From Archilochus colubris (Eukaryota; Chordata; Aves; Apodiformes; Trochilidae): a stretch of 64,000 bases of DNA. Numbering within the stretch: position 1 is the stretch's first letter; every line of letters starts with the position of its first letter. A model generated the notes under the pieces. The model searched no databases. It saw only the letters and a list, made by a program, of their open reading frames with translations, and was not told where the DNA came from. The translations under genes and the position numbers were made by a program. The stretch spans positions 34,643,121 to 34,707,120 of the forward strand of contig CM041085.1 in assembly GCA_023079485.1 (NCBI GenBank), in the 5' to 3' direction. Below are positions 13,701 to 26,183 of this stretch, in pieces.

Positions 13701-16700
13701 GTGGTGCCTGCTGAAAGTACATAAGATAATGGGCACAAATTGAAATATGGAAATTTCATTTAAATATACAAAAATGCTCTTTAATGTGATGGTGATTGAG
13801 GTTTGTGGTCTCAATTACAGGAGATGCTCAAAACTACGTACTTAGGCACATGGTCCAACTGATTCTACTCTCACCGGGCAGGCTGAAGAAGACAAACTCC
13901 AAGTCCCTTTCAACAGTGATTCTGTGCTCTATTTTTTGCCACTGCAAAGTTAAGCTTTACCCAGTCTCTCTCTCTCTTCATACCACTGCTTACTACAAAC
14001 TGAAGTAATGTTATGGTCTTAATAGCAGTGAAAATACAGTGTACAGAACTGAGTCACACTACTGCACCTGACAGCTCTGAGAACCTACAGGAAAAAAGGA
14101 AGGCTTAAAAAAAATAACAGAAAAGCTACAATACTAGTTCTGAGAAATTGTGGTAAATATGCACAGCTGATAAACACCAGAAGAAAGTAAGCATGGTTCA
14201 TGTAAAAATTAACTTGGTTCTGAAGCAAAAGTCCTTCCAAGCTCAATTGCTGCTGAAAATCAATTGAAACAATTAGCATTAAAATGTACATTGCAAGAAG
14301 TGATCTTTACTAACTCAGTGAAAGTTTAGGCACTCAACCATTTATTTAAGCACAGAAAATTTGATGCTATAAATATTAAACACAGCACATGAGTACTGGC
14401 TCAAAAGCTTATATTCCTTTAACAGTCTGAAAACACTTATCTTCTCTAAATACTTACAGTACACTCTTGCATCTCCTGTTCCTTAGTTGCCAGCCTCATC
14501 ACCAGAATGTTTTCTCTTCGGGCAGACTCTTGCTGTTGTTGTTTCAACTTCTCCTCAGATTCTCTCAGTCCCGTCACATCATTAGCTAACAGAAGTTGTA
14601 ACACACAAAAGGTACATTTTATAGCATCCTCTCACAGTTTTTAAAGACAACTAAAGATCAAAAAAATAAATTCATAGCATAACTAAGAAAAATCAAAATA
14701 TCAATATTAGAAAAGCTTGACCTCCCAAATTTTTGAAAATGTTTTCATGTTTATGTAGGAAGTAAGTTTTAAATTGCTTGTTTAACCAATAACTGTTACT
14801 ACTAGCAGTCGAATTCAGGAAGGTCCTGTTATCTCAAGATATGTCGAGGTCAGTGTGAGGGAGGGAAGAAAACCTACACTGGCAAAAACATGATCCACAA
14901 TCAGTAAAACAGTGCCATTTGTGGTCAGTCCTCAAACTGGTTTCAGCACTTGATAAGTAAACAGTAGGAGACACAGCAACTTCAGAAACTGCTGTTCAGT
15001 CACAACTAGAATTCTTCTGATCCATGAACACTTAGGCAAGTTTATATATGAAATATGAGAGAAGGCACCATAGCGCATTTCCAAATGTGTTTCCTCAAAC
15101 AGGAACACATGCAAGCAGCCTGATACAAACAGTATACATTTACTCTGCTACTTGCCATGTATAAAATGATAGAAAGTTGGAATAATGAAGACTTCTTCTA
15201 AATACTTGAGAAAGATTGGCTGTAAATGTAAACTAAGAACTCCACAAATTACTTCAGGAAAATCATTTCCAAGTAATTCTTTGCAGATGATTCAGTAACA
15301 CTGATTACTACAGCCTGTATTAGACTTTCCAAACACGAGAAATCTTGAGTGTTAAAACAACTTATTTATCTGTGTTAGGACAGTTTGAGATGAGAAGGAA
15401 AACAACCACTTATATTTGCTATAATTTACTTTCTCCAAAGCTCAAACATTACAGGGTGACAGTCTGCTTGGACTAACATAAAAATACTCTTCAAACTCAG
15501 TGGTACAGAGTCTTAAGGTATTTAGACTGAAAAGGTGAACAGAAAAGAGGAAAGAAGAGTGTCCATCTCTAGCTGCCAACTCAATTTTTAAAAATTAAGA
15601 TTTAGGACTGGCAATTCAGTCATTTCCAAAACATACCCAGCTTTTACCATTTGAGAGTAGGGTGTTTTCTCCATATTCTTCTCCTTTGCAAGACTGAAGT
15701 ACAGACAAAGCTTTAAAGACCACCTAAGACTGACGATCAGGTAGTTAATTTTCCAATCAGATCAAACATTACTTAGAGACTCATTATAGACCTTGACCTC
15801 TACAAACTACTCTCCCTCCTATGTGGCTTACAATCATTGAATGACAGAATTGGCTGGGTTGGAAGAGACCTCAGAGATCATGAAGTCCAACCCTTGATCC
15901 ACTACCACTGCAGTTACCAGACCATGGCACTGAGTGCCACATCCAGTCTCTTTTTAAGTATCTCCAGGGACGGAGAATCCACTACTTCCCAGGGCAGCCC
16001 ATTCCAATGCCTGATCACCCACTCCATAAAGAAATTTTCTGATGTCCAACCTAAACCTCCCCTGGCACAACTTAAGACCATGCTCTCTTGTCTTGCTGAG
16101 AGTTGCCTGGGAGAAGAGACCAACCCCCCCCAGCTACACCCTCCTTTCAGGGAGTTGTAGAGAGTGATGAGGTCTCCCTTGAGCCTCCTGTTCTCCAGGC
16201 TGAACAGTCCCAGCTCCCTCAGCCTCTTCTCATAGGGTCTGTGCTCGAGTCCCTTCACCAGCCTAGTTGCCCTCCTTTGGACCTGCTCCAGGACCTCGAT
16301 ATCCTTCCTGAACTGAGGGTTTGTGTGACTGCTGAAGGTACAGCCATTAAGTACTTTGGCAGAGGGTGCTTCCTTTGTAACTGAAAAGTACTGAAAACAC
16401 ACCTGTTTGTGGGGATATGTTTTGAGATTTTTTTTCCCATAGCAGTCTTAATGTAGCTGGTCCTACAGATGAAAAAACAGACTTTCTAGAAGGTGAATAA
16501 GATCTCCAAAAGAAAGTGGCTCAGAAAGTTGGGAAAGACTGAAAACTTTTATAGAAAATCAAGATACTTCTTTTCTGACAACTGATGTATAGATTATTAT
16601 CTGTTATTCCCACACAGGCATTACTTGAACACTCTACACAAGCATTTTGAAACTTGGCTAACTTACAATTAAGGTCTGTGTATTTGCCCTCCAGAGCTTG

Positions 16701-19700
16701 TACATATGCTTCATATTGTTTCCACCTATCATAGAGATAAAAGAAAAAAATTTGGAAGATCAGTTATTAAAACAAGACATCTCATTCCTACTATTTCAGA
16801 GTATACATTCATACCATAACCAGGAAATGTCATTACACAACTGCATAAAATAGTTTTAGAAAATGAGATGGAATCAAACGCTTATTTCTTAGTTGTATGT
16901 AGAAATTACCTAATTACCTCATTCTTAAGGCAGAAAAATTTCAACAAGACTAACAGAAACTGTTATACAAAAACATTAAGCCTGTTATCAAGGAAACAAG
17001 GCAAACAGTAGCATATTACAGTACACAAGAATTTGTAGTCCAAATTCAGTAGTTATACCAGCTTATTCTAATCAAGACCATACTCTGCTTATATTCATCA
17101 GTCATAACCCAAGCAGTTTAATGATTCTTTCAAGGCATTTTATAAGAAATTCACTCACAGTCAGAAAACCTCACACTACAAAACAGCACTGCATTTGATA
17201 CAAATCAAACTAGGAGCAAATGAAGTCTGCACTAAAGCTTAGAAAATGTGTAAGTTGAAGGGGTGGTGTTTTGGGATTTTTGTTTAGTTTTGAAGCAGTA
17301 CTTTGCTCATGTCTGAATCTCTCATGACAGTACGACTGCACACTATGAAAAATATTCATCTAACAGCTTACCACTTACAGAAGTAGAAGGTTGCTTTTCC
17401 CTCTAATACCCTTTCTCCATCAATCTATTTTATGCCAGGCTCATTGTAACTGGTCTACTTAAACTCCCTAGCCTACAATACCACTACCTCTATTGAAACT
17501 ATAAAATTGTCAAAATGCAAATGGGTCTACAATGCATCAAGTCTGTAACAGCAATTGAGATCACACCACTTGGTAAAGCAAAACTATGCAGATCTCTACC
17601 AGCAGCAACAAAATTATCCATCTCTTCAGCTGAATATGAAATTGGCATGAATTAATTCTCAAATTCTGTAGGAAAGCAGTTGTATAACTCATTTACCCCT
17701 TAAACTTATCGCCACTCCAAAAAGTTTGTTAGAAACAAAAGTTTCACTGTTTGACCATTAGGCTCTCTGCTAGTTCAAAAGATTTTAATCCCTCAAAAGT
17801 AAAACTGAAACAGTCTACTAAACAGTGAATCTGGAAAGAAAGAACCTTATTTTTACATGAAAGAGTAACACTAAAAAAAAGGGGTGGTCTTCAACTACAG
17901 CTGCGGGATTATTTGACTTCTAAATTACATCTCACAGTCTGAAAATAGTTAATTCCTTCAAAATCTTGACACCCCTTCCCTCCTCCCGCCACCCATAATA
18001 GGAGCTATATAAGGAGCAAGTGAAATGAAGACCTCAAACCCAAGTTAGGTATACATGACAGCACACTGCTGGGAAACAACAACACAGTACATAGCCTGTG
18101 GTCACCAAGAACATCAGACATCATACTTCTAAGTTACCTCTCAACAACAGCAAGTATTTAAGAGACTAATTCCTGGAAAATTCACAGCGCACTAGATCAT
18201 GTCATGGATTTATCAAGTCATGTACCTGCCAACTCCTGAAGAAACACGACTCTACAGACATGTTTTGTCAAAACTCTGGTGAAGACTGTTGCAGTTCATT
18301 TTTGAGCAAGTTTATGAAATTCTACTGAATAAATTTGTGATGACATTTACAGTCAAGAGAACTCTTTTAACATGAAAGCCATCAGTTTTAAAGCTTTAAC
18401 TTTTTTTACCACAGTAGTTTTTCTTTCACATATAAGCGGTGTTTCAATTTTGCAACAACTACAGAAGATCTGAGAAGTGATTTTCTAACAACTGAGTGGG
18501 TTTTCAATTCACTTCAGGCAAATCAGAATTCTACCAAATAGAGAGACAAAGAACAGAAGCAGACTTTTTCATACAATTAAATAAAATAAATCATTAACCA
18601 GCCAAATAGACTAGAAGCATAAAAGTGAAATAATGCAAGTTTAAAAACAATCACATTGATGAAGTACACCATTCTTGTAAATTACTTCAGCTCAGTAAAA
18701 TAAGCAAATATATTAGTAAACTCTTACTGATTCCTTTTCAGTCAAACTTGTAGCTGTGATGCTTCATCTGATGTGGATATTTTTGTAATGATCTCTAAGG
18801 ACTAACATGCCAAAATATTTACAAAATGTATCAACAAGCTTCTGAAGAACATTCATGAAACCAAACTAAAGGAAGAAAAATTAAGATTTCATATATACAT
18901 ATATATGTATATACACACATATATACATAGATTTGACTAATTTTAGTTCTGAAAACAGCCTTGTGACAGCTCTGATTACCTAATTTTCACTTAAGTGTGT
19001 ATTAAATGACTTAAGACTTTAAACATTTGATAACTTATAGATTCTTAGAAGTAATAAGTGGTATTAACTTTTCTTGCTCAGTGCCTTCAGTAATGTATTT
19101 TCCTAAATACTGTCGTCCCATCTTTTTTCACTGATCATTTTCCCTTGTTTATAGTAGTAGCACACACACAGATGGAATTCAAGTGGAATTCCAGTCGGAA
19201 AAGCTGGGAATTATACAAAAGAAAATGAAAATAAGAAATATGACAGAATAAAACATTTTAAAAAGCTGCTGAAGATCACAAACAATTTCTAGTGCTTCAG
19301 CTCTGAACATTTTAACACTTTGTTTCTGCCTTCTTCCCTGTTTAAGCATATCTACACTGGCAGAAATCCTAGAAATGCAAAGTTTTTACACCTGTGTGGT
19401 TTGATCCGACCTTCATCTAGGTCTCAAATAACTACATGAATGATGTTTGAGTCTATAACACCATTCTCTAAATGAACAATTCTCACAGAAAATGTTTTTA
19501 CTTGAACAATAAAGGGCACTATTACCAGATGCATAACTTCAGTATTTACTTAGTGCAACTGAATCTCCATGCAGTTTTGCTTCAATATTTTTTTCCAGTA
19601 ATATGGACTCCCATCTGCTGACGTGCAAGGCTAAAGTGAGCCTGCATTCTCATTACATGAATCCCACATGCTAAGTTTCCAAACAGAGCTCAAAAGAGGT

Positions 19701-22410
19701 GACAACAGCAGCAAGTTTGTGGAATGCTGTAATGATATCTCAGTGACACAATCTCAGACATGCCACACTGAAACTACACATCAGAAGATGAGGCTAATCT
19801 AGTAGTGCTAGTATGATACAGAAATCCCAGCAATCAAGAACAACTCCAGTAAAATCTAAGAGTTCGGTGCTACAAATTAACAAAAAAAAACAACCCAAAA
19901 CCCAGAAAAAAAAAAAAATGCAAAAAACCCAACACCCAGAAACATACCCAAAAACACACAAACACAACTCCAAGTATGGCTTGAGGCCTCCATTAAGCCC
20001 TAGTATCAGGAAAGTAAACTTACTCTGTGGCATGTGGTGACATCTGTAAGTCTTTATTTCAGCTCTAGTTAGAAACTTTAATATGTTCCAATATTTTATA
20101 GGGAAGTTGCATGTTTTTATGCAGAGGATTACATAGTATTTGTGGATACAGTTTGCATTAAGTACCTCTGATAAATTATGAAAGTTTCCATATAAATAGA
20201 TTACTTTACAGGCTATTCACAGAAAGATTTTTTTTTTTTGCAGCTAATCACTTTCAGTAAAAGAAACATATTCAAAAAAAACAGCAGGGATACTAACAGA
20301 AGCATTTTTCCTCCTCCCCAAATTATGCCAGAATTCTACACAGGGAAAGCATTTCCCACCTATGTTGGGAGCCCCAGAAGTGTAGCCACTACTCTATTCA
20401 GGTGGAGTCTGACAAAAGAAGGCTCTGCTGGCCACACTTCTTTTGATGCAACCAGGCTATGGCTGACTTTCTGGGCTGCAAATGCACACTGCTGGCTCAT
20501 GTTGATCTTCTTCAACACCCTCAAGTCCTCCTCAGGGTTGTTCAATCTCAGTCTGTATTCTGTTCTTGGGACTGCTCCAACCCAGCTGCAGGACCTTGCA
20601 CTTGGACTTGAACTTCATGCAGTTTGCACAGGCTCACCTGTCAAGGTCCCACTGAACAGCTCCCTTCCCTCCAGCATGTAAACTACATCACGATTAAATG
20701 TGAATTTACTATAAATCCACTAAATATGCACCTCATTCAAAGGAAATAGTGTTTCTAGGACTGCTTAATGCAAACAATTAAAATGGACACTGCCAATATG
20801 GTATTTAAGTTTCTGCTTCTGGGTATAATGGTTATTCTCCTTATATCAATCAAGTGGCCTTTTTGAGAGAAGTTGTTTTGCTTAAACTATGAAGAGGATT
20901 CAATAGCAACACAGCTGTCATTGGCAAATTCCTTCCATCTCTTCATTAATACAGTTTAGGTGCTGACATACTCTACTTCCTTGGGTGTATTCCATCACCT
21001 TCTCATTTCAATATATGCTGGAAATAGAACCCTTCCATAGTAGCAAGTAATCACTGCAAGTTACAGAAACTGATTACAGCTGGATGCCTTATTTTTTTGT
21101 TTTCACAATATCAACAAGAAAGCAGACTGCACAGAACTGATGCTTTTGATACTTGGGCAGGAGTTTTATAGCTGGAAGGGCAGGCATAACTTTACAGATT
21201 TAGGAGTTCACTACTTCCACAGATAATATAGAGTATGGAAACTCTCGTAGAAAGGCTCACAAAGCCTAAACCATTTAACATCAAAAGCAGCATTTTTTCC
21301 TACTGTGTGAGCACCTTATCCTTCACTACCCTAAAGACTACATAAACAGAGGAAGCTAAAAAACAGATTTAAATATATGGAGCCATATATGGACTCCCCT
21401 GGAAATAACTAACCTCAGAAGTAGCTGGCATGGTACTTCGCCCAGAAGAGGGAGTAGCTGATCGTATACATTAAGTGTTAAGACTTGTATTCTCAGGTTT
21501 ATGAAGTTTCGTATTTGTACTATGAAATAACAATATTTAATATGAGAGACCCTAATAATGTAATAACTGTAGAAAAAGACAAGAACTGAAGTTTACCTAA
21601 ATACACCACAAGCTACTTCAGCAGATAAACAGATGACCCACAGATGCCTGGTTTAGTTAGCTTCTTGTTTACGAATCAGGAAATTCTGGTGTACAGAGAC
21701 AAGTGGCTTAGATCAGTTTCTTTAAGCAGGTCATCTGCATGACAGGACTGCCTAATTTTTTTCACATTATGACAATTTTCAGACAGGTACTCTTCTTTAT
21801 GCAAGCTCCAGACGATTTAAAATTCACATTAACATTTCACTGCTAATATCTCAACATGTTGAGAAGACAACTGTGTGGACTCAGAAAATAAACTTACTGT
21901 AGGAGTAAGGAGTTGATATTTTTCTGATGCATAAAAATAACTTGCTATCTAGCAAAGAATGTAAGCAACGGTATCTCCTGAAGCCACAACTGAAGAGAAA
22001 AACCTACAAAATACTGTTCAGCATTTTCTCTTTTGAAAAAGTGTTTCCCCCAAAACTACGTATATGAGACTAGATGAAACTTCACATAACAGCTGTATAA
22101 TGAAAAAGATAAAACAGTTTTTCAGAACAAGGTTGTTAAAAACCTTGTGTAAAAGGGAGGTCACATATCTTCCCAAGAAATATTCACTAAAAAGCTGAAA
22201 GGGAATAACTGATCTTTACCTTAGGATGAGCTCATCTCTAGGTAAAACTTTAAAATCTGCTTCACTAAGGCGAACCTACAAAACAAAAGGAAAAAAACAA
22301 CTTGTAAAGCTGTCGTGATTACCTTCACAGCGTGAGTAGCAGTTGTGAAGGGGGAAAGGCACAAACATTTTTCAACATACCTTCTTCGGGAGAGGTTCTT
22401 CATTCGTCAT
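1733..22410 (-). CDS. WTAP: WTAP, regulatory subunit of the m6A methyltransferase complex
   Basis: Seven coding exons join in frame to 396 codons, the human length: 22381-22410, 22220-22275, 16667-16725, 14458-14585, 9163-9341, 4219-4373 and 1733-2316 (stop at 1733-1735). All junctions are GT/AG. The product starts [10 protein letters not shown], followed by VRLSE, the N-terminal basic segment that serves as nuclear signal in the family. A long coiled-coil-rich region covers roughly residues 50-245, with Q-rich runs such as KLKQQQQES and [18 protein letters not shown]. The C-terminal ~150 residues are Ser/Thr/Gly-rich and disordered, ending NVQGSVL. WTAP forms a nuclear-speckle scaffold that recruits METTL3-METTL14 to mRNA and also affects splicing; this role is family knowledge. 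The last exon encodes the whole disordered tail. Identification by residue match is very secure. The first coding exon is only 30 nt, so gene finders could miss it. Confidence 0.97.
2317..4218 (-). other. WTAP last intron
   Basis: The donor is GGTAAGG after 4219. The acceptor reads tatatAG before 2316, with a second AG two bases further in that would shift the frame. The 1.9 kb is AT-rich with no repeat, RNA gene or exon that I can recognise. Confidence 0.7.
4374..9162 (-). other. WTAP intron between exons ending FTPD and starting QTGKK
   Basis: This intron is AT-rich, 4.8 kb long, with an ordinary cag acceptor at 4374-4375. It contains an A-rich simple repeat at 5491-5568 and nothing else I can support. 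Its donor overlaps an in-frame stop codon (see findings). Confidence 0.6.
5491..5568. repeat. A-rich (CAAA)n-like low-complexity tract
   Basis: The run mixes CAAA/CCAAAC units with a 16-A core near 5521-5536. It lies within a WTAP intron. It could be a decayed simple repeat; no retroelement body adjoins it. Confidence 0.7.
12100..12680 (+). mobile_element. CR1 LINE 3' fragment
   Basis: Decayed CR1 reverse-transcriptase-region and 3'-UTR sequence. It shows the usual order: the ACATGAACCAGCAATGTGC start, the GGTCAAGGGAGG segment, the GAAGCAAGTCCAGAGGAGGGCC segment, the AGCCTGGAAAAGAG segment, and a tail ending CCATTCTATGATTCTA. Frameshifts break the frame. It is antisense to WTAP, inside an intron. 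Confidence 0.9.
13391..13930 (+). mobile_element. CR1 LINE 3' fragment, strongly decayed
   Basis: It begins with an AGCATCCTG motif and proceeds through GGTCAAAGAGGTCC, GGGCCACAAAGATGATTA, CTGTCCAGCCTGGAAAAAAG, and a tail with CAAGTCCCTTTCAACAGTGATTC. It follows the same internal order as the copy at 12.1 kb but is more diverged, so it is likely older. Boundaries are approximate. Confidence 0.8.
15831..16317 (-). mobile_element. CR1 LINE 3' end with residual ORF2 frame
   Basis: This minus-strand CR1 lies in the WTAP intron between 14586 and 16666, so it is in the sense direction. Read on the minus strand it still keeps an open frame from about 16317 to 15914. That frame encodes the CR1 ORF2 C-terminus, with recognisable pieces such as [38 protein letters not shown] and [17 protein letters not shown] 3' tail follows with the GGTTGGACTTCATGATCTCT-type end. 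The intact frame suggests a younger copy than those at 12-14 kb. Confidence 0.93.
18890..18929. repeat. (AT/AC)n microsatellite-like tract
   Basis: Alternating purine-pyrimidine ATATATAC/ATATATGTATATAC units cover about 40 bp within a WTAP intron. Confidence 0.75.
20364..20680 (-). mobile_element. CR1 LINE internal fragment
   Basis: Read on the minus strand this contains the CR1 segment encoding the [21 protein letters not shown] stretch and the GTTGGAGCAGTCC region. It lacks the 3' terminus. It is degenerate and orientated with WTAP. Confidence 0.8.
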
Positions 22411-22418
22411 TGTGAACT
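22381..22418 (-). other. WTAP: WTAP exon 2 with start codon
   Basis: The ATG occupies 22410-22408 in the context TTCACAATGA, with an acceptor (ctctgcctccAG) at about 22419-22420. Only about eight 5'-UTR bases lie in this exon, so the rest of the leader must come from the upstream CpG-island exon. The start is fixed by the family N-terminus [10 protein letters not shown]. Confidence 0.85.
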
Positions 22419-25400
22419 CTGGAGGCAGAGAGAAAAAAAAGAAAAAAGCTTTATTTAATATAGTTACTAGTGTACATGAAATACAGAAAAATTCAGAAAC
22501 TTTTAGTTCTCACTTTTTTATGATTTTTAAATTGTAATATCAAGACTACTGGAATACTGGTTCAACACAATGCAAAGACAGAGTACAAAAAATCCACCAT
22601 GACAAGTTTGCTGCTGTAATCTAGATACCAAGTCAACAGGTGCATTTTTTCTACAAATTGAACAACTTTCTTTTGATGTCTAAAAAGCTTATCATTAATC
22701 AATTTTTCTTATTTAGCCACACAAAACCACCCAGCTTTGTCCATATTTGTTTAGATCAAATGGACACTTTTTATGTGCCTACATCTACTTAACACTGTAT
22801 TTTATGATGTAGAGGATAATCAGGTTCTGAGGAAAGCAATTTATACTACTAGTTCAATATCCCCTCAGAATAAAAGTAAATAATTTGTGAACATTACCAC
22901 TGATGTTTGTGTTATGTCAAAATAACACATTCTTTCAAGTACTTACTCTTTTACTTTTAAGACTGATACACAGAAAGTATTAAGCAGTTGGTTTAAAACC
23001 CTTGTGAATATTTTTAGGAAAAGTAAGATGTCAAATAAATTACTTGGAAACAAAGGAGGGGTTTAATTTGACGGTGTGTTTTGTAGTCTAATGGGACTGC
23101 ATTGTGCTGGGTTAAATATTCACACCTACTTGAGTCATTACATGGCTCCCTCCCTCAAAAGGATAACATAGTATTTTCTAAAACTATATTGAAAAAAATT
23201 GAGTATGCAAAGATTACAAGCATACAACTAACAATGAATGCAAGGTTTGCTAGAGGCATGAACTTTTGCAATATGCTTTTCAACAGAGAAGATGCATATA
23301 ATAATAGCATTCTACAAGCCTATAAAGCTGCTGCAATGCACGTATACCAACTCCCTGGTTGTGAGCACAGTCTTTTTAACTACTTATGAGCATTGTTTTT
23401 GTGAAGATATCTTCACCAACAGAATTTTACAAACTACCTTTGGTATTGTTTTTGTCACATTTAATGAACTAGTTTTATTTTTTCCAAATCCTAAGACAAA
23501 CCGTTTGCCAATAAAACAAATACACATCAAATGAAGTAGAGTCTTTTCAACCTACACTGTGCCAAAGGCACAGCACTCTACCAATGAAGGAACAGGTTAT
23601 TTAAGAATAAAACCACAAAAAAACCCAAAAAGAACAAAACTGCAACCTCCCAACCATACTAAGAACAGTAAACAGAAACTGCTTTCAAACTTTTCATAAA
23701 ATAAAACCTGAAATTAGACATTAGAACCCAGGGAAACTTTTCAAAAAACATTCAGTAGCAGCAGCATCTTACCGATGAAACGACAGCTTCCTGTTCCTAC
23801 TGTTAGTAACACAATGACACTCAAGTGCTACCCCGGCCTAAGTGCCTCCGCCCTCTCTCTGTTGCACTCAGTTGTTACTAAACCATCTTGGTTTAACTTC
23901 TGGACGAAACTCCTTATCTGAGACCCTTTTATCAAAAAAGTACCCTAACCATAAGAGGCTATTGGCACAAACTTGGTGCTTAATTCAGGCATCCAAAACA
24001 GCACACAATAATTTGTGATCACAGGGGGAAACACTTGTGACTCTTGCATTCAGGTTGCTTACCTCTCCCACTAGGGCAGATTCTAAAAATCTTTAGGAAA
24101 ATTAATTCCTTCAACGTTGGAAGATCTCAGCAAAATTTAAGTCCTTGACAGAGAGAAATATGCTTTTCAGATGTCCTACAGAACTACAGCTAGCATAGAC
24201 GAAATCATGCACAGATGTTGTTTGCTTGTTCCTTAAGAAAGTAAATACCAGAAGCATACCACAATAAGCTGAACTCTCCAAAGACCTTTCTTACAAACCC
24301 TGCATCAACATACAACTATAAGCACTATTTTTGCCACAATCACAACTGAAAGAAATCAGACTGATGGTCCATCTAAGGGTGTTCTACCTCATGCCTCGCT
24401 CCAGACTTCACACAATGTTCAGCACCCGTTTCTCCACAGCAGCACCAGACCTGGCTACTCTAGCCTCTACTCCCAGCACACCACCACTGCTCTCAAACAA
24501 GAGCAGGAAAGTGCCCTACAGCCCACAGCATTACAGAGGTTAATGATTTGTTGCCATCTATCATCACTTGTACTGGGAGAACCATAAAAAAAACTATGTA
24601 AAAATCATTCTACATATAATTTTAGAAAAGCAACGTCGATAACATCTACAGATAAACACCAGTGATCTTTCTGTATCTGTGAATTGCACCTCACTAGTCC
24701 CATGCCACAGCTTTTTTGGCACATACAGTAACTTCACAAAAGCTTAGGAATTTATTACTGCTGTATTTTTCTAATATTTTGCTTGGTGCTTTTCAGAAAC
24801 TTTAAGTGCATCAGGCTGACTACATCTGCTGTCACAGTGACTTGCCCTAGCTCTCTGTTCACAAGCAGATGAACCTGTATGCTACAGACAGCCACCTTAC
24901 AACCAAAGCATTCCATCTCTAAATATAATACAGTAACTTTTCAAGAGCTGTGCAGCAAGAAGTGCTTCTCATCACTTCCACTCCTCTAAAAGATATGATC
25001 TCTCCCCTACACAGATCAAATATTTGCAAGACCACAACAGAATGCTGTTTTCTACAATAAAAAGAATCAACGAAAACAACATTCCTGCACAACTGATGGG
25101 AATTAACACGATTATATTTGTGATTAATATGATGAACAGCTTAACTGTTCTATCCTAACTAAGCACTTTCATGATTTTGGGGAAAATGATGGCTGCTACA
25201 TGTCTCTCCTGCACACTTGCTCCTGGCAACAAGCAACATAAAACCATATTCCATACTTGAAATAACGCTGTCATCATGAGCGCTAAAGGAATTTTCATGT
25301 ATTATGATCAAGCTTTAGGCTTTTATAGCAATTTAAATATGAAGAGAACTGAGATGGGGACGGTCATTTGAATTTCGGTAACTCCAGCAATCTGTAAGCA

Positions 25401-26183
25401 TTTTACAGTGTATACAAAGCATGGCATTTAAGGCTTAAAACAATCCCTAGGAAACAAAGTAATTAAATAATATCAGGTATGCTGCTTTACTAGTTGCACT
25501 TAAAAATAGCTGCCAGTTATTTTAACGATATGAAAAATAATTCCGTGGGGAAAACCCCTGCACTGCCTCCAAGTTCCCGAATTATTCAAATAGAGCTTCA
25601 AAACACCACTCCTGACTGGGCAGACTTTCCACCCACCTCAGCGGCCGTAGCCGGGTCCCGCGCCTCCCCCCTAGACGGCGAGGCCCCACTACGGCGCTCC
25701 GCCTCCTGCGCCGAGACCCCGCCGGCTGGGGGCCAGGAGCAGCTGCAGGCCGCTAGCGGGCCGGCCGAGTGGCCTGTGGCGTCTGACGGACCTCGCTGCC
25801 ACCGCCCCCTAAACTCGGGCCAGGCCGCCGTCGCTCCCCTCCAACACGAGTCGAAGAGAAACCTGTCTCCCGCGCCCGAGGGGGAGGGGGAGTTGGGCGG
25901 CTGTGCCCGGGCGTGGCGGTTGCCGAAGGGTAGGGGAGGAGGAACTCAGCCGAGCAGCCAGGCCAGGCTCGGGGCCTCGCACAAAATGGCTCTAAGTGCT
26001 TCCGCTCCTCCCCCCGCTCGAGGTGAGGGATGGAGCCGCCACCAAGGTTTGGCGCCCCGAGACCGCGCGGTGCTCGGTTCCTCCCGCGGGCACCGCTACC
26101 TCCCGTGAGGGGGAAGACGGCGAGGCGAAGGAAAGAAGGGGAGGGGGTCGGTGGCGGGGAGGAGCGATCGCGCGGCCACTCAC
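22419..26183 (-). other. WTAP first intron
   Basis: It is delimited by the donor GGAG|GTGAGT at 26183-26178 and the acceptor before exon 2. The 3.7 kb is mostly AT-rich; the last 500 bp enter the CpG island. A minus-strand motif ATCG|GTAAGA near 23,772 could end an alternative leader exon, but nothing else supports that. Confidence 0.5.

Larger units (their letters stand above)
9342..14457 (-). other. WTAP intron with two CR1 fragments
   Basis: This 5.1 kb intron carries two plus-strand CR1 pieces (about 12.1-12.7 kb and 13.4-13.9 kb), that is, antisense to WTAP. Outside them I see only AT-rich DNA. Confidence 0.6.
16726..22219 (-). other. WTAP intron, 5.5 kb
   Basis: It holds an AT dinucleotide-rich tract near 18.89-18.93 kb, an A-rich patch near 19.88-19.92 kb and a minus-strand CR1 fragment at 20.36-20.68 kb. 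I see no further gene or RNA. Confidence 0.6.

Noticed and set aside
15914..16402. 162-codon minus-strand frame as a possible gene
   Set aside because: Its sequence is the CR1 ORF2 C-terminus, so it is annotated as a mobile element.
23765..23785. Alternative WTAP leader exon ending at a GTAAGA donor
   Set aside because: A lone donor-like motif with no paired acceptor, start or conservation evidence.
25494..26108. 204-codon plus-strand open frame over the WTAP CpG island
   Set aside because: It is antisense to WTAP, with Pro/Arg/Ala-rich composition typical of CpG islands and no recognisable domain; stops are rare there by composition alone.
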